Made by a program: the position numbers and the translations under genes | The notes under the pieces: model-generated | The model's input: only the letters and a program-made list of their open reading frames with translations | The model's database searches: none | What the model was told of the DNA's origin: nothing | Shown: positions 18,013 through 26,777 of the stretch, piece by piece | Layout: each line of letters begins with the position of its first letter | How positions within the stretch are numbered: the first letter of the stretch is position 1 | Assembly (NCBI GenBank): GCA_022414725.1 | Contig: CM039466.1 | Location: 32,110,319-32,174,318 of the forward strand | DNA length: 64,000 nucleotides | Direction: 5' to 3' | From: Microglena sp. YARC | Lineage: Eukaryota; Chlorophyta; Chlorophyceae; Chlamydomonadales; Chlamydomonadaceae

Positions 18013-19054
18013 TAAACGAAGAGTCGATCTGATATCGTGTGCTACACAGGTCCCCGTCCACGCGGAAAGAAGGACGACTCGTACACGTCCGAAGAGTTCG
18101 TCGCGTTTATGAAGCATGAGGCCTCTGACAAAAAAGAACGGACGCTTGATGAATGGATAGAGTGGGCAGGCGCGCTCCGCATGAAAGCATCAAAGTGCAG
18201 AAAAGTAACAAAATGCAACGATAAACTATCGGCTGCAGGTGAAGTCATTGAGAAAACTGAAAAGCCCCTCAAATCTTGTATCGAGAGCAAATGTCGTAGC
18301 AGTTACAGTCAGAGACAGAATTTGTGGGACACCCTTACCGGTGACCCTTGAACCCAATTGATTGGGTAGGTCAGCTAAAGGTTTTGTATCAAAGTCCCAA
18401 TCCTTCGTGTCCTTCATCCCGTATTTCAGCATTTAAGCTGGCCCAGAGGATAACAATTGTAAGCTGATAACTGACCCAGGTGGGTCGGTTGGTTGAGCGC
18501 CCACATTTGCCTCTCCGGAAGCTGGGGTTTTAGGGGGGGGGGGCGAAGGAACACAGAATACATCCGGTCGCTCCACGTTATCAGAAGCAGAAGAAGGTTC
18601 AGCAGAGTTCACGTCTAGGTTCCAGGTTGCACTATAGCCACATTGGATGCGCTTTTGACACTGTTGTGACAGTGCAGTACTTAGTGGACCTTGACGTTAT
18701 TTACCACCATCTTCTGCTTCTCAAACGTTTTAGCCCCTTCTCCTTTGTCTGACACTACTTCTTCTTCTCATGGTGATACAATATTGCACTCACATTTCCT
18801 TATACCCATAATCAACTTTTCAAAATAAAAGGTGTCCCACAATCAAATGTCCCTAGCTGTATGAACTCATGGCGAGGCTGACCAATAATTCCAAAACCGC
18901 CATGAGCTCGTTCGATAAACACGCAAGCACCGCGCGATGCGGTGCCGTCCATTGCTCGAATGAAGGTGTGAAATATGGCAAGGCGACCAAAAAATGGGAC
19001 GCAATATCGAAGAGATGCGATATCCCCCGAAAGGGGTGTGTAGGTGATTGTTGA
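18013..19054 (+). pseudogene. Hypothetical gene split by a 554-bp MITE
   Basis: The frame from 18013 (no ATG before an internal Met; first half reads GPRPRGKKDDSYTSEEF...) reaches the MITE at 18306. On the far side the frame continues at 18862 to a TGA at 19054, ending in a Cys-containing basic tail (RCDIPRKGCVGDC). If one TA copy and the element are ignored, the codon interrupted by TA is completed in phase (…SSY then ELMARL…), showing this was one gene of roughly 160 codons. The N-terminus may be missing because element B ends just upstream. Highly charged, Lys-rich; family not recognised. Confidence 0.7.
18306..18859 (-). mobile_element. 554-bp B-type MITE (copy 1)
   Basis: Ends CAGTCAGAGACAGAATTTG...GTGGGACACC and, inverted, CAGCTAGGGACATTTGATTGTGGGACACC; flanked by TA at 18304-18305 and 18860-18861. 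It holds ~400-450 bp corresponding to 16257-16703 (Fanzor C-terminal codons, 3' region) plus ~110 bp from the 5' end of the element. It is the same length as copies at 32465 and 45169. Confidence 0.9.
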
Positions 19055-19420
19055 TGCAGGGGCTGCATTTAGCTGAATCCGCTAAGCGACGGCTAGGTTG
19101 TCTTGTCCACGTACAGCTACCAAGGTTGGCGGATCCTCACACAAAAGGGGATGCCGTGTTCATGGGAATTTGGCCTGAATTCGGGTTTTCTCATCTCATC
19201 TCATCGCATCGAGTGTCGCGCACGGTGTGATACCGACGCACACGTATCTAACACAAATCTAATTCGGATCTATACTAAAACTGTCTGTACGGGGGCGAAT
19301 TCTGGTTTGTTAGCTGCTTGACAACCCTATTTTATCACGGTATTACTTAAAGCCTATAATTGTGTACACAGTATCTTATTTGTCACTGCTTTCATTTTTT
19401 CATGCACACAGATAATAAGC
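19055..19420. other. Intergenic, nothing recognised
   Basis: Short overlapping frames only; a CATCTCATCTCATCGCATCG run at 19190-19210. AT-rich before 19421. Confidence 0.4.
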
Positions 19421-20010
19421 ATGGACTTCACTAATACATCACCAGCTAAGCTAGGCATCATCATCGCTGACGGAGGGCCACACAAGAATGCTGCATTGGC
19501 TGCACTTGTCCAAACTGCTGAGCGAGCTGATGAGGCAGTGCGGGTGGCGCATGCGGCTGTTGAAGCTGCCGTAGCCATGCTGCGAAACAACAACAACAGG
19601 TATGATTTGATTTGCGCTTGTGATTCCACAAAGGTGGGTCATCAACTCAACGGAGAAATCGGTGCTTCAGAATGCCCTGAAAGTCCTTCACACGCATTGC
19701 ATGACAGACTTCAACAGAGAGGAGAGCAATGCTGTGATCACGATATCGACTTGGTGCAATATCGTCATTCAACAAAGTGGCCATGTCGCTCTTGTGCAGG
19801 GAGGGATTGGAAGGCGGGCATGGGTTTGATCAATTGCGTCATGGAGTTGTACATGATAATTGGATTAATAGGGAATGGTACTACTTTGCCTCATGGTATC
19901 ACCGGATGAGGAAGATGCTCAGACCCCCTCTTTTGCAAAATCGCAGAATTAAATTATCACTACTCAAGAGAAAGTCGTGTGTATCAAGCCGGATAGGATC
20001 AACCTGTTAA
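19421..20010 (+). pseudogene. Hypothetical protein with two frameshifts
   Basis: Starts MDFTNTSPAKLG with an Ala-rich amphipathic helix (AALVQTAERADEAVRVAHAAVEAAVAML). After about residue 65 the best protein-like sequence moves to the frame of 19620-19829 (KSVLQNALKVLHTHC...STWCNIVIQQSGHVAL) and then to that of 19777-20010 (GFDQLRHGVVHDNWINREWYY). These fit one ~195-codon ancestral gene. It ends just before the TA target of element A. Family unknown. Confidence 0.45.
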
Positions 20011-20060
20011 CGACCATACAGTTGTTCTCAAATAATTTTGGGACACTCAGTATAATTTGA

Positions 20061-21044
20061 ATGATATCCCCTGAAACCAGGTACATGTCCGTGGTTCACT
20101 ACAAATATTTTTTGAGGAGTCTCAGGAAGGTTTGTAATATATACAACGTGTCCAAGAGCTCACTACATAGATGGGTCAATGCTGATCAGGTGGGTAAAAG
20201 TAAGCGTTTAAAACGAAAAAGGAAAGAATTGTCCATGCTTTTACGTTCCACGATATCCAATAATATTGCAGAGAACCCCTTCATAACATGCAAGGATTTG
20301 GTCGGTATAATTTGCAAGAGTTGTAATGTAAGATTATCGATCAGTACTGCATCGAGACACATAAAACAATGTGGATTTTCTAGGAAGAAGGCGTTTCCCA
20401 CAGTTCTCTACGGACATTCAAAAGAAAATGTAGAAATGTTTTGTGACAAGTACAGAGAAAACTCTAACGTTGTTTGTATCGACGAAGCAGGATTTTACGC
20501 TGGAGAACACAGCAAATATGGATACAGCAAGATCGGTTCTAGATTAACTACGAAGACAATGAGTAACCTCCGTCGTGTGAAGTTCACTTTATTACTCGCT
20601 ATTTCATCTCAGGGAATAATAGATTATCAGTTATTGGAGCACAATTGTAAAAAAGAAGATTTCATTAAATTCTTTAAAACTTTGGTCATCCCAAAGAAAA
20701 CCACGATCGTCATGGATAATATTCGGTTTCACCATTCTTCAGAAATAAAGGATATATCCGAATGCAAAGGGTGGAAGCTTTTGTACACCCCTCCTTATTG
20801 CCCCAGAGCTAATGCGATTGAACAAATATTTGGAAGCATGAAGAGAGACTACAGGGCATCATGTCCATTGACGTCAACCTGTAATTTCGATTACTTAATG
20901 CAAATATGTTGTGTTCTAGAAATGTGGAGGTATAAAGACTTGTCAAAATATATGATTAATACGAGAGATTGGGTTAGGAATGTTCGAGAGAGCCTGTCTG
21001 CAGATCCAGATTACATCAAAACGTTTTCGGGGTACAATTTGTGA
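20061..21044 (+). CDS. Mariner/IS630 DD34E transposase, 327 aa
   Basis: Cut-and-paste transposase of element A. The N-terminal helix-turn-helix (VCNIYNVSKSSLHRWV) probably recognises the terminal repeats. Catalytic motifs: VCIDEAGFYAG (first Asp), IVMDNIRFHHS (second Asp) and RANAIEQIFGSMKRD (Glu), with 34 residues between the last two (DD34E). YTPPYCPRANAIE matches the family signature near the third acid. No stops or shifts, so it may be functional and able to mobilise A-family remnants. The ATG at 20061 lies just inside the left repeat. The stop TGA overlaps the Fanzor start (TGATG), suggesting coupled expression. Confidence 0.9.
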   Translation: MISPETRYMSVVHYKYFLRSLRKVCNIYNVSKSSLHRWVNADQVGKSKRLKRKRKELSMLLRSTISNNIAENPFITCKDLVGIICKSCNVRLSISTASRHIKQCGFSRKKAFPTVLYGHSKENVEMFCDKYRENSNVVCIDEAGFYAGEHSKYGYSKIGSRLTTKTMSNLRRVKFTLLLAISSQGIIDYQLLEHNCKKEDFIKFFKTLVIPKKTTIVMDNIRFHHSSEIKDISECKGWKLLYTPPYCPRANAIEQIFGSMKRDYRASCPLTSTCNFDYLMQICCVLEMWRYKDLSKYMINTRDWVRNVRESLSADPDYIKTFSGYNL

Positions 21045-23363
21045 TGGAGAATGGGATCGGCGAGTCATCATCGTTGGTACATGAGGCTGACCAACATGAT
21101 GACGTTGCAGAACTTGTCGATTATGAAGGGGAGGAAGACGAGGAGTGTGCACCTGGGCGAGCGATTTGTGTGGTCAAGATGAAATTGAGTACCTTTATTC
21201 CCCATGATTGGCTTCGTAACAAGATAGACACACTGGTACTGGACATGAACAAGTTGCTTGGAGAGGGTTTATATTTTCGCAAATTTCCACATTGCTCGTC
21301 TTTTTGAGAATGGTATCGCTGTCCCTCCTGTAAATCGCAACTTCTTCTACCGGTGCCTTATTGCAGTCAGTACCAACAAATGTAAGGGGTTGACTCTTGG
21401 CGAAGACTTCAAGAGTAGTCGGCTTCTGTTCGACTTGTTAAGAGAGCCGGGGCAATCCAAAGTTGACATTCGGGGGAACGTGAAGAACCAGATCATTGCA
21501 GACCTGTCTATTCTCATGGCCACAATGGCCTCTAACCATCTTTGGACCAACCTTGAGCGACGCATAACGACTTACTTGAAGTGGAAGTACCCACAGATTG
21601 CAAAGCGCCTGCGGTCGGACATCGTGGCTGCATTGATCAAGTGCCCTACAAAGAATCTCGACGTCATCTTCAAGATGAGCCCTCATACAACCAAGCTGCC
21701 AACCAAGCTTCCAACATCTAGACTTCGATCGGCAAAAAGTGCAGTTGCTCTTGCGAAGAAGAGGGTCGGTAGGAAGGAACCAGAAGGATCCCCTTTGCGT
21801 GTTAGGTTGACTAAACTTCAAGAGAGGCTTGAAAAGTTGAGCGAAGCTTGGCTCTCCTCGAAGAACCTTAGGGTGGACGCAGATAACGCGAAACGCTTCT
21901 TTGCACGCGAAGTGGCATTCTGTCTCAGGGGGGTTCTACCTTTACCATCCGGAAACATTTTTGCGACTCGGGCTCACATGACCCTGCCTCTGTACCACAA
22001 GATATTGTCGGAGACCATCGAAGAAAAACGAAAAACTAAAAACGAAAAACATCGCACATTCTCGTTGTTGCCTTACAAATCTGGATTCACTCTGTCGCAC
22101 ATTCCGATTTCGAAAATGGCCTTTTTCTATATGGTCAACGAGTGCCACTTTGATTCATGCAAGGCAGACGTTGCTTCCAAAAACCATCAAGGAATATGGG
22201 AGCGCTTCGCAAACCTCAAGAAAGTGGAGACAGTTTCTCGGAAGTTCGGTTACCGCATTGTGACAGACGGCTTTGCAGTCAGCATCTTGATGAATAAGCC
22301 TACGTGTCTGACATGTTCGATGCCTGCAGACGCGTTCTCTACGCGGGCGCATGAGTACGTGACAACATACGAGGGTGGCATTGTATCCTTCCTTGACAAT
22401 GTGGTCGTGGCTGCGGTAGACCCGGGTGTTACTGATATCGTGACTGTAACAGGACTCAACGGAGGTACCAGATCGTACAGCTCGGCGCAATATTATCGCA
22501 AGGGTCTGATCTTCAAGTCTCAGCGTCAAACTGACGTTTGGAACCTCGAGACGGCTGATATCGTCGGTGGTATCATTCCGGATAGAGACTCTTCGAGTTC
22601 TGAACAGATTGGTGCGTACGCCAGATTCTACATGGGTGCCGCCCCAATCCTTCTTGCCCATCGTGCTTCCAGGGGGTACCGAAACCTCCGCTTTCGAAGG
22701 TACTGCAAGAAACAGAAGCTTATTGTTGAGATTGCTGACTTCGTAGCTCCGAGAGAGAAGAGTGCTAAGGTACTCGTCGGGTTTGGTGATTGGAAAGGTC
22801 TGGGGGCGACGCCAATCTCTAGGCGGACTTGTGGCCCTCTCCAAGCTATTCGTTTCGAGCTTCGTAGCCGAGAAAACGTCATCATGGAGGACATCGATGA
22901 GTTCAGAACATCTCAACGATGCAGCTGCTGTGAGAACCACCTTTGCAACATGGTGGCACTCACTCATCGTAAGAAGCAAGACGGTACAGGTTGGGAATGT
23001 ACAGAAGGACGCAAGCGGATTCATAAGATTCTCCACTGCAAAAGCAGTCAAAGCGGAGCGCCACGCCAACAGAGCGGTGGTATGCTTCACTGCGGGAAGA
23101 CTTGGGACCGCGATGTGAACGCTTCCAGGAACATCCTGATGCTTACACTTCACCAAGTCTTTGGGAGAGAGCGTCCTCTCGCGTTTCGCCGAGACGCGCC
23201 GAGAAGTTCCTCGACAACCCCACCCCCACCCCCTGATACTGATATGGGGACACAGACGGTTGAACGGTTTACCAAAGAGGCTACTCGGAATATCTTCGAG
23301 AACCTCTTCAACCTTCTGCACCCCCCAACGTTGCCCAAAAGCAACGATCTGCAGTCTGGATGA
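21044..23363 (+). pseudogene. Fanzor A nuclease, one frameshift in N-terminal region
   Basis: Programmable RNA-guided nuclease of the Fanzor/TnpB family. The N-terminal ~75 codons read from the ATG at 21044 in one frame (acidic YEGEEDEECAPG, then KMKLSTFIPHDWL); at ~21258-21275 the frame changes and stays open to 23363. Numbered from 21258: Asp388 (AAVDPGVTDIVT, RuvC-I), Glu548 (DIDEFRTSQ, RuvC-II), zinc Cys555/Cys558 (RCSCC), a second Cys/His cluster (ILHCK, MLHCGK) and Asp619 (RDVNASRN, RuvC-III). All catalytic residues are present, so only the shift inactivates it, unless it is a sequencing error or is bypassed. The C-terminal Pro-rich tail (TTPPPPPD) overlaps the presumed guide-RNA region. 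Confidence 0.85.
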
Positions 23364-23411
23364 TTATAAGGTGTCCCACTTTATTTGAGAACAACTGTAT
23401 CAAACTGTATA

Positions 23412-23978
23412 TCACAGTTTAGTGAACGTGTTAGCCAATTCAGTCCATGACTTGCAATCGGCAGGGTGTCGCATGTCTCGTCCAATGAAATTAATTGTGA
23501 GTTGGTTAGCTGCGTTCTGGTCACACCACTTCCAGAATTGTGCCGCCGCAGTGAGACATGCAGAGGATCCATGTTTGGCACAATACGACTCACCGAACTT
23601 CAGCCCACCATTGATGTAAATTACAAACACTTTGTTTGGGGAGGTTTGCTCCTTCGTCCAATGCTCCAGCGCTACGTACGAGTCAACGACTTTTGTCGCA
23701 ACATGGTGCACTTGAGACATCCTAAGCCACTCGTCCACCGAATGGGGTTCGATATGGCTATCCATGAAAATCGCTGTATTGATGTTATAACCGGTTTGAA
23801 TGAGGGCTATTAAAACATTCCACTCATGATATCCGCTGCCACACTCTGGAAATACAATGATTGATACCTTACTTGTGCATTTGTTTACATAATTGAGCAC
23901 ATTATTGACGATGTGGTTACTGTCATTGGGTGTACATGCACTATTTTGTAGAACAGGTAAAGGATGATTTGCATCCAT
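23412..23978 (-). CDS. Hypothetical protein, paralog of 3703-4383 gene, 188 aa
   Basis: Starts MDANHPLPVL. Strand-turn FPECGSGYHEWN, then IFMDSHIEP, VIYINGGLKFGE and INFIGRDMRHP align in order with motifs of the 226-aa protein at 3703-4383, so the two are likely diverged copies with a Rossmann-like alpha/beta core. No membrane segments. The upstream leader carries the TAAGGAAATG...ATTTTATCACCAAAATAATAAT segment also seen before Fanzor B, plus a GGTGTCCCAC B-type terminal fragment at 24056-24066. Function unknown; a nucleotide- or SAM-binding enzyme is possible but unproven. Confidence 0.6.
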   Translation of the reverse strand: MDANHPLPVLQNSACTPNDSNHIVNNVLNYVNKCTSKVSIIVFPECGSGYHEWNVLIALIQTGYNINTAIFMDSHIEPHSVDEWLRMSQVHHVATKVVDSYVALEHWTKEQTSPNKVFVIYINGGLKFGESYCAKHGSSACLTAAAQFWKWCDQNAANQLTINFIGRDMRHPADCKSWTELANTFTKL

Positions 23979-23984
23979 TCTATG

Positions 23985-24050
23985 TTTGCATTATTATTTT
24001 GGTGATAAAATCATGCACCACATTTCCTTAAGCACACTTTATCATGAAAT
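23985..24050 (-). promoter_or_regulatory. Candidate promoter of 23412-23978 gene
   Basis: On the minus strand TAAGGAAATGTGGTGCATGA is followed by TTTTATCACCAAAATAATAAT immediately before the ATG, matching the leader of Fanzor B and the B MITEs. Either a shared promoter or a captured transposon leader. Confidence 0.45.
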
Positions 24051-24132
24051 ACAAGGTGTCCCACTACTCCATGCTCGCACACGGCTGGATTGGTTTCCAG
24101 AACCAGGCACATTTGCATCTACATTTGCCTTA

Positions 24133-24172
24133 CACTCCAGAAAGCGGTTTCATTTTAGTATTCCGTCAAGTG
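24133..24172. mobile_element. 40-bp micro-element, copy 2
   Basis: Identical in length to 3267-3306 and differing at about one base, bracketed by TA at 24131-24132 and 24173-24174. It provides the stop codon of the ATPase gene that ends at 24166. Confidence 0.65.
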
Positions 24173-24624
24173 TAGAATTTGAATGCATACGTGGCCTTCA
24201 ACATCTTCACCCATTCAGATCCGTGATGGTCATGATACTGACTGAGTTGTAAGATGGTGTCTCGACCGGCTAGGGGAATGCTGCACGGGTGAGAGACAGA
24301 CACGATGACGGCACGAGCTTTCGACTGCATGGCATTGTGTAACAATTGGCGGCCTTGTACATTAAAAAGATGGATGTCATCAAATGCTAGCACATTGAAA
24401 CCGTCAAGTGAAGGTGATTCTGATTCAGATTCAGACAGTTTACACAACGTTGCCTCTGGTGTATGTAAAGCATGGTACTCCTTATTATGTTCTGTCATGA
24501 CCAATATTAGAGTGGGTGGTGAATGTTGAGCAATAAGTTGAGTGATAGCGTGACTCTTCCCACTTTCCCTGCGCCCTAAAATGTACATTACTTGTGGCTT
24601 ACAAGTTGTCTGTGTGATGCTCAT
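24166..24624 (-). CDS. Small A32-like packaging ATPase, 3' end cut by micro-element
   Basis: P-loop ATPase. Walker A is YILGRRESGKSHAI (~residues 14-27), Walker B is NVLAFDDIHLF (~77-87), and downstream RQLLHNAMQSKARAVIVSVSH...SIPLAGRDTILQLSQY follows the sensor pattern of the FtsK/HerA-type A32 family that packages DNA into NCLDV capsids. At 152 aa it is shorter than typical A32 proteins (~250 aa). Its last residues and stop codon come from a 40-bp inserted micro-element, so the original C-terminus is lost. Starts MSITQTTCKP. Could instead be a specialised small relative; ATPase identity firm, packaging role less so. Confidence 0.65.
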   Translation of the reverse strand: MSITQTTCKPQVMYILGRRESGKSHAITQLIAQHSPPTLILVMTEHNKEYHALHTPEATLCKLSESESESPSLDGFNVLAFDDIHLFNVQGRQLLHNAMQSKARAVIVSVSHPCSIPLAGRDTILQLSQYHDHHGSEWVKMLKATYAFKFYT

Positions 24625-24749
24625 TTACTCACATGACAAGGGAATTCGATGCATATAATAACCGCAACCAACTAAGCTACAGTCGGCGTGTCCAGGAAGA
24701 GAGGCGATCGCTTCAGTGCGGCGGCTGGTCCTTCAATGGGCACTCTCGA

Positions 24750-24935
24750 AGGTCACTGGAACACTTGAGCTTATCACTGGAACACTTGAGCTTATCACAG
24801 GAACACTTGGGCTTATCACTGGAACACTTGGGCTTATCACTGGAACACTTGGGCTTATCACTGGAACACTTGAGCTTATCACTGGAACACTTGGGCTTAT
24901 CACTGGAACACTTGAGCTTATCACTGGAACACTTG
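24750..24935 (+). repeat. 21-bp tandem repeat, ~9 units
   Basis: Units of GGAACACTTGRGCTTATCACT repeated about nine times with G/A variation at one site. Being a multiple of three, it keeps all frames open, which explains long repetitive open frames here; I see no start or domain to support a protein. Related phrases are at 10455-10510. Confidence 0.85.
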
Positions 24936-25024
24936 GGCGTTTTCCGATGTGTCTTCTAAAGCAGGCGTCTGCTCGACATCAATTATTAACTTTCCAGGAT
25001 AATAAGTGAACAACGCCTGTCGAG

Positions 25025-25657
25025 ATGAACAGCCTGATGTTGTTGGTGGCCAAGATCCTGGGCGTAAAGTCAGAAGGTGCTGATAATGACGTTTTCGCCC
25101 TCATGGAGGGCGCGATGAATGTCATGGGCATTCACAACTTGCTCCCGCAGTCAGCCCGCCGCGTTGACATAGCTGAAGTTGCCACAGAGCTCCTTTCTGG
25201 CGATCAGATCCTCATTCGGACAGCGGGTAGCAAGGAGAGATTCTATCATGGAATCTTTGTTGGTCCCATTTCAGGAGTGCAGGGGGGTAAAAATCTCGTG
25301 GTTGATTTTTGGGGCTCACAGGATGCTGGCAAACAAGAGGCCAAGATCCGGCTGCGTACATTGGGCGAATTCATGGCTGTCCCCGGCTGTCCTGAGCTTG
25401 CTGTAATGTGTTGGGATAGCGACACACCAGAGCTTCGGGAGTTCTCGGCGGCACTGGCGTTGGGGCTGCACAGGGATCTGCAAGATTGCTCTGGCCTCTA
25501 TCACTTGCTGGGCTGCAACTGTGACCACTTTGCGACATGGTGCCGTACGCTCAGGTGGGATTCAGTTAAGTTGTCTCGAATTGCCGCTCAGGTGTACCTG
25601 ATGACACATGCGATGCATTTTCATCCAACACAAAAAATCAAAGCCTGGTTTGTTTAA
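25025..25657 (+). CDS. LRAT-like (NlpC/P60-fold) protein 2, 210 aa
   Basis: Starts MNSLMLLVAKILG. RFYHGIFVGPI (~residue 75) carries the strand-His and GCNCDHFATWC (~residues 162-172) the catalytic Cys, as in LRAT-domain acyltransferases/phospholipases. LVVDFWGSQDAGKQEAKIRLRTL parallels VVDVWGISKEQANVSLRSY of the paralog at 13908-14510, including the spacing to the Cys motif. No C-terminal anchor helix is evident. Probably acts on lipids or thioesters at membranes, inferred from family only. Upstream neighbour: the tandem repeat and a CAAAGCAGGCGTCTGCTC palindrome (24957). Confidence 0.65.
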   Translation: MNSLMLLVAKILGVKSEGADNDVFALMEGAMNVMGIHNLLPQSARRVDIAEVATELLSGDQILIRTAGSKERFYHGIFVGPISGVQGGKNLVVDFWGSQDAGKQEAKIRLRTLGEFMAVPGCPELAVMCWDSDTPELREFSAALALGLHRDLQDCSGLYHLLGCNCDHFATWCRTLRWDSVKLSRIAAQVYLMTHAMHFHPTQKIKAWFV

Positions 25658-25663
25658 AAGATT

Positions 25664-25757
25664 TCCCATGAAACCAGATACAGGGTCCGTGGTTCACTAC
25701 AAATATTTTTTGAGGAGTCTGAGGAAAGTTTGTAAGGTGTGCCCCACTTTATTTGAA
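25664..25757 (+). mobile_element. Element A relic (5' fragment fused to 3' end)
   Basis: 25664-25733 matches element A at ~20063-20135 (GTGGTTCACTACAAATATTT...GAGGAGTCT), then runs directly into the A right end AAGGTGTGCCCCACTTTATTTGA. This is an internally deleted copy whose left end is also lost. Confidence 0.7.
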
Positions 25758-25894
25758 ACGCGGATAAGACAACGAGGACCCCGCGCGCCAAATAGACTAC
25801 GTTTCGAAAAAAATTGAAACGTTTTCTCCAGCACAACAACCAACAACAACTACAACACACGTAATCGCCAAATTCACTCACTGAAATACCCGAA

Positions 25895-26566
25895 ATGTCT
25901 GGATCCACAACAACCACCTCTAACGCCCGCTGCACTTGCGCCGGGACCAAGAAGGACGGTTTCCCATGTTCCCGGACCGTAACTGACGGCAGTAAATACT
26001 GCTACAACCACGTCAAGCAGGACGACTCCTTCAAGGAGGAGTCCAATGCGTCTGAAGAGCCGATGACTACTACAGTCGAAGACTACGATGCGCTCCTGCG
26101 CGAGCTCGAGAACTGTCGGATCAAGAATCAGACACTTATCAAGCATAACGATGAGCTGAAGCTCATCTCCGAGACTACCATGCATGAGAATATCCTGCTG
26201 AAGAGTCAGCTAGTTCCAGAGTTGTCCCCGTACCACTTTGGACACGACCTGCTCACCAGCCTCAATCTGCCATTCTGCAATACGAAGTGCTGCATCGTCC
26301 TGCTCGATTCGTCCGGAGCTAGACAGTGCAAAAAAAATCGCCAGGCCACTGGCCTGCTGTGCACCACGCATGCGTCATCACCAAAGCATGTAGCAGAAAA
26401 GGTCAACAAGGCCTACGCTACACGCTGTTTCGAGAGACACGCGAAGGTCATCAGCGCATCTCAGACACAGTCTGATTGCGTAACCGCGTACACATCTGCG
26501 TGCGATGACAACAAGTACAACTACTCTGCGGCTGCTGCTCTGGCGCCGTCGTCGTTCTCATCATAG
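25895..26566 (+). CDS. Protein with two Cys/His zinc-like motifs, 223 aa
   Basis: Starts MSGSTTTTSN. Residues ~14-40 (CAGTKKDGFPCSRTVTDGSKYC then H) fit the C-x(7-8)-G-x2-C...YCxxH pattern seen in many giant-virus and algal proteins; residues ~130-158 (CIVLLDSSGARQCKKNRQATG then CTTH) repeat it. Between them is a probable coiled coil (DALLRELENCRIKNQTLIKHNDELKLI). The C-terminal tail is Ala/Ser-rich. It may bind nucleic acid or protein; the exact role is unknown. Only one ATG is suitable. The region after the stop contains CGTT tetranucleotide repeats. Confidence 0.6.
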   Translation: MSGSTTTTSNARCTCAGTKKDGFPCSRTVTDGSKYCYNHVKQDDSFKEESNASEEPMTTTVEDYDALLRELENCRIKNQTLIKHNDELKLISETTMHENILLKSQLVPELSPYHFGHDLLTSLNLPFCNTKCCIVLLDSSGARQCKKNRQATGLLCTTHASSPKHVAEKVNKAYATRCFERHAKVISASQTQSDCVTAYTSACDDNKYNYSAAAALAPSSFSS

Positions 26567-26751
26567 TTCGTTCGTTCGTTCGTTCGTGCATACATACATG
26601 CATGCACAAGCGAACCAATACTTTTTTTCTGCTTAACAAACCTGTGTTTTTTGGGGATGGTGGAGCGCGCCTCTTAAAAATCACGCTGCTTAGGAGTCCC
26701 GCATCATTATTTCTTTATTGGACATGCATGATACATAGAGAAATATTAACC

Positions 26752-26766
26752 GGTATAAATAAGTGT
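26752..26766 (+). promoter_or_regulatory. TATA-like box before caspase-like gene 2
   Basis: GGTATAAATAAGTG lies ~12-25 bp upstream of the ATG at 26778. Confidence 0.4.
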
Positions 26767-26777
26767 AACCCCCACAG

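Larger units (their letters stand above)
20019..23397 (+). mobile_element. Transposon A: mariner transposase plus Fanzor
   Basis: The left end CAGTTGTTCTCAAATAAT and the right end (inverted CAGTTGTTCTCAAATAAA) form ~28-bp inverted repeats continuing to GGGACAC. Flanking TA at 20017-20018 and 23398-23399 gives a precise 3379-bp element. It contains an intact DD34E transposase, an overlapping Fanzor gene and a short 3' region. Truncated relatives: 1517-1968 (3' block), 10783-10815, 25664-25757 (both ends fused), 43133-43260 (5' end), 58547-58800 (internal). This is the best-preserved mobile element in the window. Confidence 0.92.

Noticed and set aside
24750..24935. CRISPR-like array
   Set aside because: Units are directly adjacent with no unique spacers, so it is a simple tandem repeat.
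24633..25009. EHLSLSL / GTLELIT repetitive frames
   Set aside because: Produced by the 21-bp tandem repeat, which keeps every frame open; no unique domain.
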